Assembly (NCBI GenBank): GCA_013420905.1
Contig: JAAXNY010000001.1
Location: forward strand, 806,001 to 870,000
DNA length: 64,000 nt
Source of the DNA: Collybia mongolica
Lineage: Eukaryota > Basidiomycota > Agaricomycetes > Agaricales > Clitocybaceae
Direction: 5' to 3'
Shown here: positions 48,261-59,507 of the stretch, one piece after another
Numbering within the stretch: the first letter of the stretch is position 1
How the letters are laid out: each line of letters begins with the position of its first letter
Program-made: the position numbers and the translations under genes
The notes under the pieces: model-generated
The model's database searches: none
What the model saw: the letters and a program-made list of their open reading frames with translations, nothing else
What the model was told of the DNA's origin: nothing

Positions 48261-49328
48261 GCAAACGTGAGGTTCGAGGCCCTTTGTTCTCGGGCCCCCT
48301 GTAGTTTCCCTGATGGATTTGTATGTGTACACACACCCAACACTTTTAGTACTGGCAATGCAATATCAATGTTGATTCTGAGTCCATACATATTGACTGT
48401 ATATTATTCTCTCCTCATCTTCTTCATTTCCTTGAGCCTTAGCCATATATCTGAGTCAACATAATCCATTAGGAGATGTTGGCCTTCATTTCCAAAATCT
48501 GGTGCTACAGGAAGACCACGGATGATAGAGTTCACAGATATGAATTCTGATGATAGCCATGGTTTTTCCTGCACTTTCCAGAAGCCAAGGTCCCTGTCCC
48601 GCCATTGATTGATGGTGCCAGTGAGTGCATCATATGGATGAATGAGTGCCATAGAATATTCCTCTTCCTCAATTGTGCATTTGAAAACAAAACATAATTG
48701 GGCAAAGAAGTAATCAGGCCTGCCATCTCTGTGAAGGGTTTGTATGATGACATGGTCATATCTTGGATGATTGTGAAACTTTGGATTACACCGCAGATAG
48801 TCTGTTGTTGTTTTCCATGTTACCTTTGACTCATATAGAACCTTGAGAAATTGGCATTCAATGATCTTGAATAGAGTTTTAGCTTATAGATTGGAAAGCA
48901 GAAACTAGAGTACTCACAGTATCACTTGGATTTATCTTGACTGTCTTTTTCAAAAACCAAGTAAAATAAGATGCAAGGCACTTTCAAAAATCGGTAAAGG
49001 CTGAATCATGAGAAAATTGAGCTTCCAGATGCTCAAATGAGCATAATTTCTTTGAAGCACCAAGAGTCACATGTATGATAGATGTTTCTGAGGAGTCATT
49101 GGTTGGGGAGGTTTCATCCTCATTATTGTAGGAATCAAGATCATCCAGCTGAGAATGAATATAGGCAGCAACCAAGAGACAGTGTTCTGCCCAGAGAATC
49201 TACCATATAATATCAGCAAGATAAGCCAAAACAGAGAAGACAGTATATTCAGACCTATCCCTCAACTTTCTTAAAGTTTGTTCTGAGCTTGTAGGATGTT
49301 TTGAATGGCCCATGCATTTTTTCTGTAC

Positions 49329-50728
49329 TTTACACTCCCCCACATGTCCTTGCGGACTCCGCGCGGACTGCAAAAGTCCGTGCGGACTCCGCACGGACTC
49401 CGTACGGACTCCGCAAGGACAGCACAAAGTCCACACGGACTCTGCACGGACTCCGCGCGGACTCCGTGTGGACTCCACAGAGTCCGCGCGGACTCACTTA
49501 CTTTCTTTTATTATGAAGCACTTACTTACTCTTTTACTTACTAACAATCTATATAATTAATAGAATAAAACATATATTATTACTAAGTATAATACATATA
49601 TGATAAAATAATTTAATATAGGCGGGGGCGGGGGCCCCCGCCCCCCCGTCGTCCTCGTCGGCCCCCGCGACGTCGTCAGCGGCCTGGGTTTCAGCGGCGG
49701 CGGCACTGGCCGCTTGTCTTGTCGTTGTCCCCGTTGTCCTTAGTCGTCGTTGTCGTCGTCGTCCTCGTTGTCCTTAGTCGTCGTCATCCTCGTGGTGGTG
49801 GTGGTCGTCTTTGTTGTAGTTGTCGTCGTCGTCGTCGCGCCGTTGTTAGTGCCGCTGCTGTTGCCGTCGTTGCCGCAGGCCTCGTCGGCACTGTTGCTGC
49901 TGTTGCTGTTGCTGTCTTCGTCGTTGTCGTTGTCGTTGCCGCCTTCCTCCTGTTGCTGTTGGCGGCCGTATCCTTCGTTTCGAGTTCCTGAAGTGGGGAG
50001 GGGGGGACGCGCTGCGTGGTGAGCGTGTGGGTGAGCGGCGGTGTACGACTCACCTGGTTCTGCCCCTCGGGGCGCCCTTTCCTCGTCGTCCCCTCGTTCC
50101 GCGTCCGTTTCTATCCTTCTCCCCACACCGTCTTGTGCGTCGTCATGTTGATGTCGGTTGGCGTTCGATGCGTTGGCATTGGCGGCGTGGGTGCGTTGGC
50201 GTTGGTGTCGGCGTTGGCGGTTTTGGCGGGCGTCGTTGATGTGGTTGAAAAGAACCAACGAAGACGTGGCAACGGTAATGTGACCATTGCACGTGCCTCG
50301 TAATCATGTGACCTAAGTCCGTTGACTTGAGGCCAGTGATTCTGTAGCTAGAAATGCCCGCCTTGCCCAACGGTTATGAACGCCAAACATATGACGTAAT
50401 GTTCGTGCCTTTACGCGTTCGAACCTAGTCGGATGCAAGTTTTTCACCGCCGTTGTGTTATGTTATTAATAACAAATAGTATATATAATTTGTGTAAATA
50501 AAATTTATATTACTAATCCGATTAGTAATCGACTGGCCGCGCGGACTCTGCGAGCTGTCCGTCCGTGCTAGTCCGCGTGTCCGCGTAAAATTACGCGGAT
50601 TGATGCGGACTCGGTGCGGACACGGATTCTTGTCTGGCTGACGGTCCTGCCAAATGAGTCCGTGCGGAGTCCGTGTGTCCGCGCGGAGTCCGCACGGAGT
50701 CCGCACGGGTTATGTGGCTTAGTGTAAA
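49329..50728. mobile_element. CpG-rich non-autonomous element with KDZ-type termini
   Basis: 1,400 bp. Left end TTTACACTCCCCCACATG, right end ATGTGGCTTAGTGTAAA (inverted). Both sides carry dense subterminal arrays of GTCCGYRCGGACTCC (49,355-49,497 and 50,535-50,710). The left terminus is identical over 17 bases to that of the KDZ element at 35,277, so it is probably mobilised by KDZ transposase. No clear target duplication: left flank ends CTGTA(C), right flank begins (G)ACCTC. It sits inside the Plavaka gene. Confidence 0.8.
49740..50258 (-). other. Low-complexity open frame inside the CpG-rich element
   Basis: 172 codons, starting MVLFNHINDARQNRQRRHQR and turning into Asn/Ser/Asp/Thr homopolymer-like text (SNSNSSNSADEACGNDGNSS, then poly-Thr and poly-Asp) encoded by (GTC)n/(GTT)n runs. 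No domain. The decayed copy at 61,760-62,200 retains the same run. It may be captured host coding sequence or a simple repeat; I do not claim a protein. Confidence 0.3.
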
Positions 50729-53468
50729 GACCTCCATTTTTTCATTGAACTTGGTATTGAAGTTTTGAGTAGCCCCCTTTTCTTCAATATCATTGAAAAT
50801 ATGGCCATGTGTGTGGTTCTTTGGAAAGTTCCAGGATTTCTCAGAGTATTTGGTTCCATATTCCTAAATATATAGCTATATAAGCTAATAAGGAGAATTA
50901 GATAGAATAATACACACATTAATGAGTTCTGAAAAATGTTTCAATTCCTCTCTTCCATCTTTGATGGTTTGCTCTGTATGAACCTCAAGTGAGGTATACA
51001 TATCCAGTTCCAGATAACTTTGTAAACATTGGAGTAGAAGATATCCTTGTGGGTTGGTAAGTACATTGTGTAGAGCAAAAAGAGCCATCTACAGTATTTA
51101 TATAAGCATTTATATATACGACAAAGTATTAAATTAAAAACCTTTGAAATGTCCTCATACTTTGAGCCATCTGAAAATGAAATTGTTGTAACTGCTGAAA
51201 AGTGATTGAGGTTACGCCAGTGTGGTAGTAAATCAAACCTTTAAAATAAGCTGTCAGTACCAAGTAAAAATCCAGAAAAAAATTCAGCATACTGTGTATC
51301 AACTTGTTTTGATGCACTTTTTCCCATGATTTTAAGTAAATCCAAAACTTCACCCCAGAGATGAACAGAAAATAGCCCCAAATGGTATGCATGTAAACGA
51401 TCCCATGAAAGGGTTGCATATGGATCTGAGTGGGGAACATCCCAAAATGCATTCTATATATCAAGTCAATATACCAAGTTTGAGAAGCATATAAATTTAC
51501 TAACATAGACTTTACATAACCCAACTGCTTTCACAATTCTCTCACCCTCAGCTTGAGTAGATGCACTAACTGCATTTTCATAAGCTGTTTTCATCAGCTC
51601 CTGAGTTCGGACATCATAGCAAATATAGGGTTTTGAAAGGTCCTTTTGTTCAACCAAGCAAATAGGGCAGGGATAATCACTCTTTGTACCATGAGTGAGA
51701 GCCATGATACATCTGTAAATAGGTTATAATTATTGTTTAAAAGAATAATATTGTAAAAAAAACTTACTGTTCTTCATAATCAGCTGATAGAATGAGAATC
51801 ATAAAAAATAGCTGACATATTATACCATCAGCACATTTAAAATGATAGCCATGTGATGCATGCTCTGCAATAGTTTCCAGCAACAACTGGAATGCCTTGT
51901 GCCAAACAACTTTTTTGAAGTCCACATACTTCTTCTTGCTTTTCTCACCAGCATCTTCTGCAACCTAAATATAGTTAGAATCATTTACTATGAGTTATAG
52001 ACCATTCAATAATACACCCACAATTGGTAACCACCCTACTACTCTACCACCACCAATTCCAGTTCCATTCCAAATATTTATGGGAAGATTTGCAATACGA
52101 GCAATTACTGGATATGCTTTTTGTGTTCCAAATGAGGAAAGCTTGGCTTTATCTGCATATAAAATATAAAAGACAGGCATTGCATCCTGGGGAAGTTTTG
52201 ACATCAATATATTAATCAAGATCAAGTCCAAAATTAGAATATTGGGGCCATACCTGAATTTTCCACCACCTATTTGCTGTATATGGTTCATGAATAAATT
52301 GCTCCCATTTCTCACTGGATTTCTTGTACTTGTATAACTTTTGAGTATTCCAGACAAAATGTTGTACAAGACGAGGGTCCCAAAGATGGTCAAGTGTCCA
52401 CTGAAATATTGAATGATGCCAAACTTCAAATGTATGGTCTTCATCCTTGAATGGCACTGTAACATCTAATTTTTCAAACTAAAAACTGTGTTTCAAACAA
52501 TACCTGCATAAAAGGTAAAATAATACTCACATTTGTCAAAGATAATGCTGCAGCCTCCCAAGTATTCCTAAGTTCTGAGTGACTAGACAAAGTAAATGTC
52601 TCTTTGCCACCTGAAGCTCGGTGAACTAAAGAAATAAGTTTATTGGTTTGTTCCTTATTCAAGGCTGCCTCTAAAGCTAGTTCGGCAATCTCAAATTCAA
52701 GATGGGAATGAAATGGCCTCCATGGTTCCTGGTCGAATGGTGCCAGATTGCTAAAGGCAATATTATCTTTACCATATTCATCAAAGTGGTACACCTGTGG
52801 GGCCTGGCCACTGTGGGGGTGATATTTGACTTGTATATCATCTTCTTGAGGAGTTTCATTGGATAACTCTGGCAAGGCTGTAGTAAATTTGGAATTTTGC
52901 CTGAAATTAAAATATTAATCACCTGGTTGATCAGGATCAGGATCTACAATATTGAGGTTATGACCCATGATATAGAAATCTTCCCCCACATATGCTAGTT
53001 CATAACTCCATCAGGTTCCAAATACATAAAAGCACACAGATTGTTACATACACATTTGATTTTCAAGTTGTACCAACAGATTATTGTTTTCATCTTGAGT
53101 ATGTACTGGAGATTATGAGGGGTTTATATATGATTAATATCAGTCAAATTGACCACTAAGGCCACATACAAATCTCATTCTCCTCCACTGCCTGCAGATC
53201 TGTCTGAGCATCTTGATCTCCCTGCACCTCAGCCTCTAATTCCCTTCGCTTTTTGCAGGCCTTTTCATGGATCCCAAGTCCCCTTCATGAATATGAAGCA
53301 CCACAGTATTGACAGAGTTCTTGTGGTCCAGTGGAGCGTGACATGGCAAAGTGGGATGAAGTTGTTGAGCAGTTCTTGTGGCATTAATCCCCCCATCAAG
53401 GCAGTGATATCTGTGTTCTCACGATCAGACAACAAGCGAAATGATGTGCTTGCAACCGACATCCCGTG

Positions 53469-53513
53469 CTTGTAAGGCAATCATGATCCAATTATAATTT
53501 GCACGCCTTACAA
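53469..53513. repeat. Short inverted repeat CTTGTAAGGC...GCCTTACAAG
   Basis: Ten-base arms separated by about 25 bases, between the Plavaka zinc-finger region and the left end of the second Tc1 element. It might be a MITE tip or a remnant of the Plavaka terminus; nothing more can be said. Confidence 0.6.
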
Positions 53514-54270
53514 GGGTCAAAATAAATTTCTGACAGGCATACAGTAGGCAACAAAACCATTTCAATGTTTTCACATTCTGTAAAGATGCATCCATATGTC
53601 AGAAAATAAAAATTGGAAAAATATGAAAAAATTACAGAAGCTGCATTGATGTCATATAATGTTGCTTACATAATGTCTTTGCACCACTTCCATTTTTGGT
53701 AGCAAAATCACAGGATACATACAAAGCCACCATTGAAACAGTTTTGTTGCCCATTGTAAAAAAATAAGAAAGTGCTGAGATCTTAACTGTAGTCACATGA
53801 CTTTGTTTATTGTTTAATGTATTAAGCAATGTCATGTGACTTGCTCACATTTTAGTATAATACAGAGTATTCAAGTGCTCTAATGCCCCCAAACAGACTA
53901 TGCAATCTCTTACCCCTGCTCAGCGCTCTCATGTCATCACACTGCTTGATGCAGGCACTTCTGGCCACCAGATCCACAAGATCACTGGCTTCTCCATTGC
54001 TACTATCTCTAGGATCTGCTCTCAGTATTGTTTTGAGCTCCCAAAGTCCTTTGGTGGCAGTCCTTCCAAGCTCACTTCTGCCAATATTAGCTATGCAAAG
54101 CACATCATTCACATGGGCAAGGCTGATAATGCAGTCCAAGTCACCAAAGCTCTTCAAGATGTCACCAACCAATCCATTTCCTCCCAAACTATTTGTCGCA
54201 ACTTGAAAAAGCATGGTTTATGGCCTGCAGTAAAACAAAAATGGCCTCTTCTCAAAACCCATCATGAAAG

Positions 54271-54531
54271 TGTTAGAATTGACCTGTATATATAGCTTAG
54301 CTTGGTATTGTTTTGCTTCTTTCATTGTTCTATTGTTCTATTGTTCTATTGTTCCATTGTTCCATTGTTCCATTGTTTATTGTACTCTACTATTGTTCCT
54401 ACAGGTATATAGGTGTAGAGTAGCTCGTTCTGGAGTCCCCAGTTTTTTACTCAGGACTCCAGGTTAGTACTCACTTATATTAGTGAATATACCAGTTTCT
54501 TACTCAGGACTCTAGGCTTCCACCTTTAACA
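54271..54531 (+). mobile_element. Solo LTR, 261 bp, target duplication GAAAG
   Basis: Starts TGTTAGAATTGACC and ends CACCTTTAACA (TG...CA tips), flanked by GAAAG at 54,266-54,270 and 54,532-54,536. A TATATATAG box lies 17 bases inside the left tip. It contains a TTCTATTG/TTCCATTG pentanucleotide-like run (about 54,325-54,375). Loss of the internal region by LTR-LTR recombination is the usual origin. It interrupts the Tc1 transposase codon after THHE. Confidence 0.92.
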
Positions 54532-54602
54532 GAAAGGGATTGGTTGGACTTTGCAGAAAGGCACAAGGAGTGGACTCTGGAGGACTGGAAAAGGGTTATA
54601 TG

Positions 54603-54951
54603 TGTTGGATGCCAAGGTGCCGTCGTCCATGTGGTGTGCTATACCCAAGAGCCATCAGTTCTGAAACACTCCTTACCATTTGATATGCTTACCATACATG
54701 TTCCATCCACCTTCCAAACCACCCCTATCCTACACTGTAGATATACCATTACATTTTGTTCCCTCACCTCAGCTGTTGCTCTTGCTCCTGCGCACACACT
54801 GAGGTGAATATTCCCCGTTACTTTACTGTTTCATACCATTACTTACTTATGCCCACCTAGACTTACATCCATGATCTAGGTGAATATATTAAGCTGTTGC
54901 TCTCGCTCCCATGTGCACACTGAGACTTACATCTGTGATCTAGCTCTTACA
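54603..54951 (+). repeat. 5' LTR of copia element 2
   Basis: 349 bp, TG...CA tips. Contains two near-identical internal blocks ending GAGACTTACAT/CTAGACTTACAT...GATCTAG. Pair of the LTR at 59,159. Confidence 0.95.
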
Positions 54952-55012
54952 GGTTATTGGGCCCCATGCTCCCGCTACCTTTTGCTGCTTTACACCCCCT
55001 GCCCTATCTGCC

Positions 55013-55624
55013 ATGTCCTCCCACCCTGCGTTCACCACCAACCTCCTCCCGTCATCCATTCCCAAGCTTGAAGCTACTGGATTGAACTGGACCATGTTCT
55101 CCATACGCTTCCGGGAAGCCCTCAAGGCAAAAGGCTTCTGGGGCCATTTTGACGGCACTGTTGTCCACCCTGCGTTGAGCTCACCACCAGAGGCTGATGA
55201 AGAAGCCACTCTCACCTTGTGGACCAAGAACAAGCGCACCCCAAAATCCCTTCTCACCCAGAAAATTCCTGACTCGACTCTCATCCTTATCCACAACAAG
55301 GCTCTCATCCAGGAGCATTGGGATGTGATTGTCACTGAATATACCCAGAAAAGTGCGTTCAGTCAGACAGACTTGAAGCAGCAGTTCCTCAACATGAAGT
55401 GCACTGACAAGGGAAGTGTGCATGTGTTCATGGACCTGCTGCGCACCAAGAAGGAGAAGCTCGCTACATACAGTGTGGTCATCAGCATAGAGGACTACCA
55501 CTCCACCATTATTTCCTCCCTCCCTCTTCACCTTGCCCGATTCACTGCATTGCTCCTGGCAGCCGCTCGACTCCATTGTGGACCTGACAAGAAGCCCATT
55601 CCTGTTGATCCTGATGGACATTGA
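55013..55624 (+). pseudogene. Copia 2 gag (UBN2 type), probably shortened
   Basis: Opens MSSHPAFTTNLLPSSIPKLE and carries NWTMFSIRFREALKAKGFWG, ALIQEHWDVIVTEYTQKSAF, SQTDLKQQFLNMKC and YHSTIISSLPLHLARF. The expected CCHC zinc knuckle is not found: the frame ends soon after AAARLHC. So a deletion has probably joined the gag middle to the acidic linker that precedes the protease. Confidence 0.75.
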
Positions 55625-55625
55625 C

Positions 55626-58600
55626 TTGGATTGTGAATTGGTGTCAACGGCGCTGACAGAGATGTCTGACTTGGTATCGGATGGTTCGATGCCCAAGTTG
55701 GAGCTCGTCTCAGATTCAGATTGGGATTCAGATGACAAGGGTGAAGGTGGGCTGCAGCCTACTGAGATTGTGTTGGATTGTGGCAGGGACTCCAAGGAGT
55801 TATCTGGGACTGACCGGAGTGATATTGGATTGCTCGTCAGTGTTGACTCAGACTCGGATGTAGCCACTGAGGACATTGCAGCCCATGTTGGCACTGGCAA
55901 TGACACTGACGATATACCCCATGCTGAGGTTTACGACTCGGGTAGCACCTGTCATATATCCCCATACTGTGACGCTTTGGAGAATTTTACTTCGATTCCC
56001 CCCAAGGCCCTTCTGAGCTGCTAACAAGCAAAAGTTTAATGCTGTTGGCAAAGGGGAGATGGTTGTTGACATACCTAATGGTGTCAATGTCTCCCAGCTT
56101 TGGCTCACAGAGGTGTTGTATTCCCTGGAGGTGGGGTACACCCTCGTGTCCATTGGCCATCTTGATGACAACAGATTCACCACTACCTTTGGAGGAGGCA
56201 AGTGCGTGATCCATGGACCCAATGGGGATCAAGTTGGTGAGGTCACGAAGAACCAACGCAGCCTGTATCAGGTTCAGCATGAACCTGATGAGGTCAATGT
56301 GGCTGTCGAAGCCATCAGCCTCGACAAGTTCCACCGCCGGATGGGCCATATCACCCCTGAGATTGCTAAGAAGCTTGTTGAGAATGGCTTTGTGACTGGT
56401 GTCCGTCTTGACACCTCATTGGCTGGTGACCCCATCTTCTGCGAGTCGTGTGTCTATGCTAAGGCAACCAGGAAACCTGTCTGCAAGGCTCATGCTGGTG
56501 AGTGGGCAATGGAGTTTGGTGGTGAGGTCCACTCTGACTTGTGGGGACCTGCGCTGGTTGTCACTAAAGGCAGAAAGCATTATTATGTGACGTTTGTTGA
56601 CGACAAAACTCGCTGGACCCACCTTGACCTTCTCTGAGAGAAGTCTAACACCCTCGACTCCTACAAGGACTTCGAAGCATGGTGTGAAACTGCCCTGGGC
56701 ATCTGTATCAAGACCCTCCACTCTGACCGTAGTGAGGAGTATACTGGTAAAGCCTTTGTTGTTCACCTCAAGGAACGAGGCACTGCCCAGAAATTAACTG
56801 TTCATGACACTCCGCAATACAATGGTGTTGCAGAACGTCAAAATCGCACCATCATTGAGCGCATTTGTGCCCTGTTGCGCTCGAGTGGACTCCTGAAAAA
56901 TTTGTGGGGTGAGGCAGCTTGTCATGTTGTCTGGTTGATGAACTGCACAATGACCAAGGCCGTGGATGGGATGATGCCATATGAGGCTGTATTTGGGCGC
57001 AAGCCTGATCTCCGGGACATTTGTGAGTGGGGTGAAAAGGTGTGGGCATGTGTTGAGAAGGGGGACAAGTTGGGTGGCCGTGTTTGCAAGGGACACTGGG
57101 TTGGCGTTGATGGTTGAAGCAATGGTTTCCGGATTTATTGGCCGGACACCAGGACTGTCACTGTTGAACACAACCTGTATTTTGACAAGACAGGCGCATC
57201 TGCGGAACACCTTGAGGGGGAGGATTGGGAGTTTGAGCCATCCTCAAACACTCCTCCCGTTCCCACTGCCAGTCCCTCCACCTCAGCCCCATCTGTACTA
57301 CCTATGCCAACCACTCCCCCCCCTACTGACTCAACCTCACCCCCCATCAAAAATGACATTCGTTGTCCTCATGAGCACTGCCCCAGCCAACATATCCAAG
57401 ACATACTTGCCGGCCGTGGAGTTAGCTCTGCACGTCCCTCTGATCCCATTGTTCCCCCAGGTGTATGGCTACCAGCCATGGCAGAGGATGCTTTGCTTGA
57501 GGGGGAGGGTACTGCAGATTGGATGATGGCTGCCAATTTTGTTGAGGAATACGCTATGGCAGCTGAGATCAGTGAGGCCAAAGCCCTGGAGCCAAGGTCG
57601 CTGGCCAAGGCTAAGCATTGTCCTGACTGGCCGTTATGGGAGAAAGCTATCCATGAGGAGCTTGCTCTCCTCAAGGAAGCTGGTACCTGGCAGCTCATCG
57701 ATCCACCTACAGATGTGAATATAGTTGGCTCAAAATGGGTCTTCCATGCAAAGAAGGATGCTGCTGGGAATGTTGTGCGTTACAAGGCTCACCTCGTTGC
57801 ACAAGGCTTCTCGCAGGTCCCGGGCATCAATTATTTCAACACCTTTGCACCTGTCACCAAACTTGCGTCCATCCGTACTACCCTCGCTCAAGCTGCCGTA
57901 CTCGACTGGGAAATCCATCAGATTGATATCAAAGGTGCTTATCTCAACAGTGAACTTACCTCTGATGAAAAAATCTACATGCGTCAACCCCCCAGATATC
58001 CTGCTCCCAACTCATCTGGCAAAGTGTGCAGCCTTGTCAAAACACTATATGGTTTGAAGCAGTCCAGCCATTGATGGTACCAGAAGCTTGTCGAAATCAT
58101 GATTGACAAGCTGGGGTTTTTGCGGTGCGACGTCAACCAGGCCGTGTTCCTTTGCTGTGATGGAGAGTCAACCATCATTGTCCTGGTGCATGTTGATGAC
58201 TGCACCATTGCCGCATCCTCTATCAACCTCATTGTCAGCTTCAAGGAAGCAGTTAAAGAGCATGTCGAAATTACTGACCTTGGTGAACTCCACTGGCTCC
58301 TGGGCATTGAAATTTGCCGCAACTGTGAAGCCCACTCCATCCACCTCTCACAACGCTCATACCTTGACTCTATCATCTGCCATTACAGTTTTCAAGACTT
58401 GAAACCTGTGTCCATGCCCATGGAAACCCATACCCACCTCTCTTCATCCCAATCCCCATCTACCACCACCGACTTTGCCCAGATGCGTGATGTTCCATAC
58501 CATGAAGCCATTGGTTCACTCATGTACGTGTCCCTTGGTACTCGGCCCAATATCTTGTTTGCCATCCAAACCGTGTTGCATTTCTTGATGAAGCCTGGAC

Positions 58601-59151
58601 CTGCGCACTGGGAAGCCGTCAAGTGAATTTTTTGCTACTTGAAGGGCACAATGGAGCTGTGGCTGTTGTTTGGGAAGGGGAGTTGTGACCTTACAGGATA
58701 TGCTGATGCTGATGGTAGCATGGCTGAGGACTGCCACGCTATCTCCAGGTACGCATTCCTTCTTCGCAGCGCTGTGTCGTGGAGTGCTAAACACCAGGAA
58801 ATTGTGTTGTTGTCAATGACAGAGAGCAAGTATGTTGCACTCACCCATGCTGCCAAAGAAGCACTCTGGCTTTGATCACTTATCACCCAACTATTTCCAT
58901 CCAACCTTGACCCTACCGTTCTATTTTCTGACAATCAATCCGCAATCGCACTTGCACGTGACCACCAATTCCACACCCGCACTAAACACATCAACGTTTG
59001 CTTCCATTTCATTTGCTGGATTGTCGAACATGGCTCCCTTTGCCTCATTTGGTGCCCAACCAATGAAATGGTCGCCAATACCCTCACCAAGGCCCTTCCC
59101 TCCACCAAAGTCAAGCACTTTGCATCGCAGCTTGGTCTCTTGCCACCTTGA
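55626..59151 (+). pseudogene. Copia 2 pol with five CGA-to-TGA type stops
   Basis: Protease YDSGSTCHISPY, then one frame slip near 56,020. From there a single frame to the stop at 59,149 holds the GAG-pre-integrase, integrase (FCESCVYAKATRKP; EVHSDLWGPA; NGVAERQNRTIIE), RT (KWVFHAKKDAAGNVVRYKAH; QIDIKGAYLNS; HVDDC, both catalytic Asp motifs intact) and RNase H (GYADADGSMAED; TESKYVALTHAAKEALWL; TNEMVANTLTKALPSTK). Five in-frame TGA codons at 56,635, 57,115, 58,072, 58,624 and 58,873 each fall where the copia reading suggests Arg. Otherwise the frame is open. Confidence 0.9.
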
Positions 59152-59158
59152 GGGGGAG

Positions 59159-59507
59159 TGTTGGATGCCAAGGTGCTGTTGTCCATGCAGTGTGCTATAC
59201 CCAAGAGCCATCAGTTCTGAAACACTCCTTACCATGTGATATGCTTACCATACATGTTCCGTCCACCTTCCAAACCACCCCTATCCTACACTGTAGATAT
59301 ACCATTACATTTTGTTCCCTCACCTCAGCTGTTGCTCTTGCTCCTGTGTGCACACTGAGGTGAATATTCCCCGTTACTTTACTGTTTCGTACTGTTACTT
59401 ACTTATGCCCACCTAGACTTACATCCATGATCTAGGTGAATATATTAAGCTGTTGCTCTCGCTCCCATGTGCACACTGAGACTTACATCCATGATCTAGC
59501 TCTTACA
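59159..59507 (+). repeat. 3' LTR of copia element 2
   Basis: 349 bp, partner of 54,603-54,951. At most differing CpG-type sites one LTR has CG and the other TG or CA. Confidence 0.95.

Larger units (their letters stand above)
48404..53330 (-). pseudogene. Plavaka-like transposase gene, interrupted
   Basis: Minus-strand gene spread over many introns. At the 5' end (about 53,316-53,255) is a C2HC finger C-QY-C-GASYS-stop-RGLGI-H-EKA-C with a TGA where Arg is likely. Downstream: DEYGKDNIAFSNLAPFDQEP WRPF, EIAELALEAALNKEQTNKLI, VWHHSIFQWTLDHLWDPRLV, PVIARIANLPINIWNGTGIG GGRVVGWLPIV, MALTHGTKSDYPCPICLVEQ, ATLSWDRLHAYHLGLFSVHLWGEVLD-type text with a frame break, and finally PRYDHVIIQTLHRDGRPDYF, IRGLPVAPDFG and DYVDSDIWLRLKEM. 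This is the order seen in Plavaka (CACTA-like) transposases of mushrooms. A 1.4-kb element (49,329-50,728) splits it, and several stops are present. Confidence 0.7.
54603..59507 (+). mobile_element. Copia element 2, full length, target duplication ATATG
   Basis: Two LTRs of exactly 349 bp (54,603-54,951 and 59,159-59,507), each TGTTGGATGCC...CTAGCTCTTACA, flanked by the five-base duplication ATATG (54,598-54,602 and 59,508-59,512). By eye the LTRs differ at about 14 sites, nearly all transitions. A polypurine tract TTGAGGGGGAG precedes the 3' LTR. GGTTATTGGGCCCC follows the 5' LTR at the primer-binding position. Inserted in the Tc1 transposase gene. Confidence 0.95.

Noticed and set aside
49200..49478. 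92-codon minus frame with SPRGVRAESV-type repeats as a gene
   Set aside because: It is the translation of the CGGACTCC subterminal array running into the Plavaka exon.
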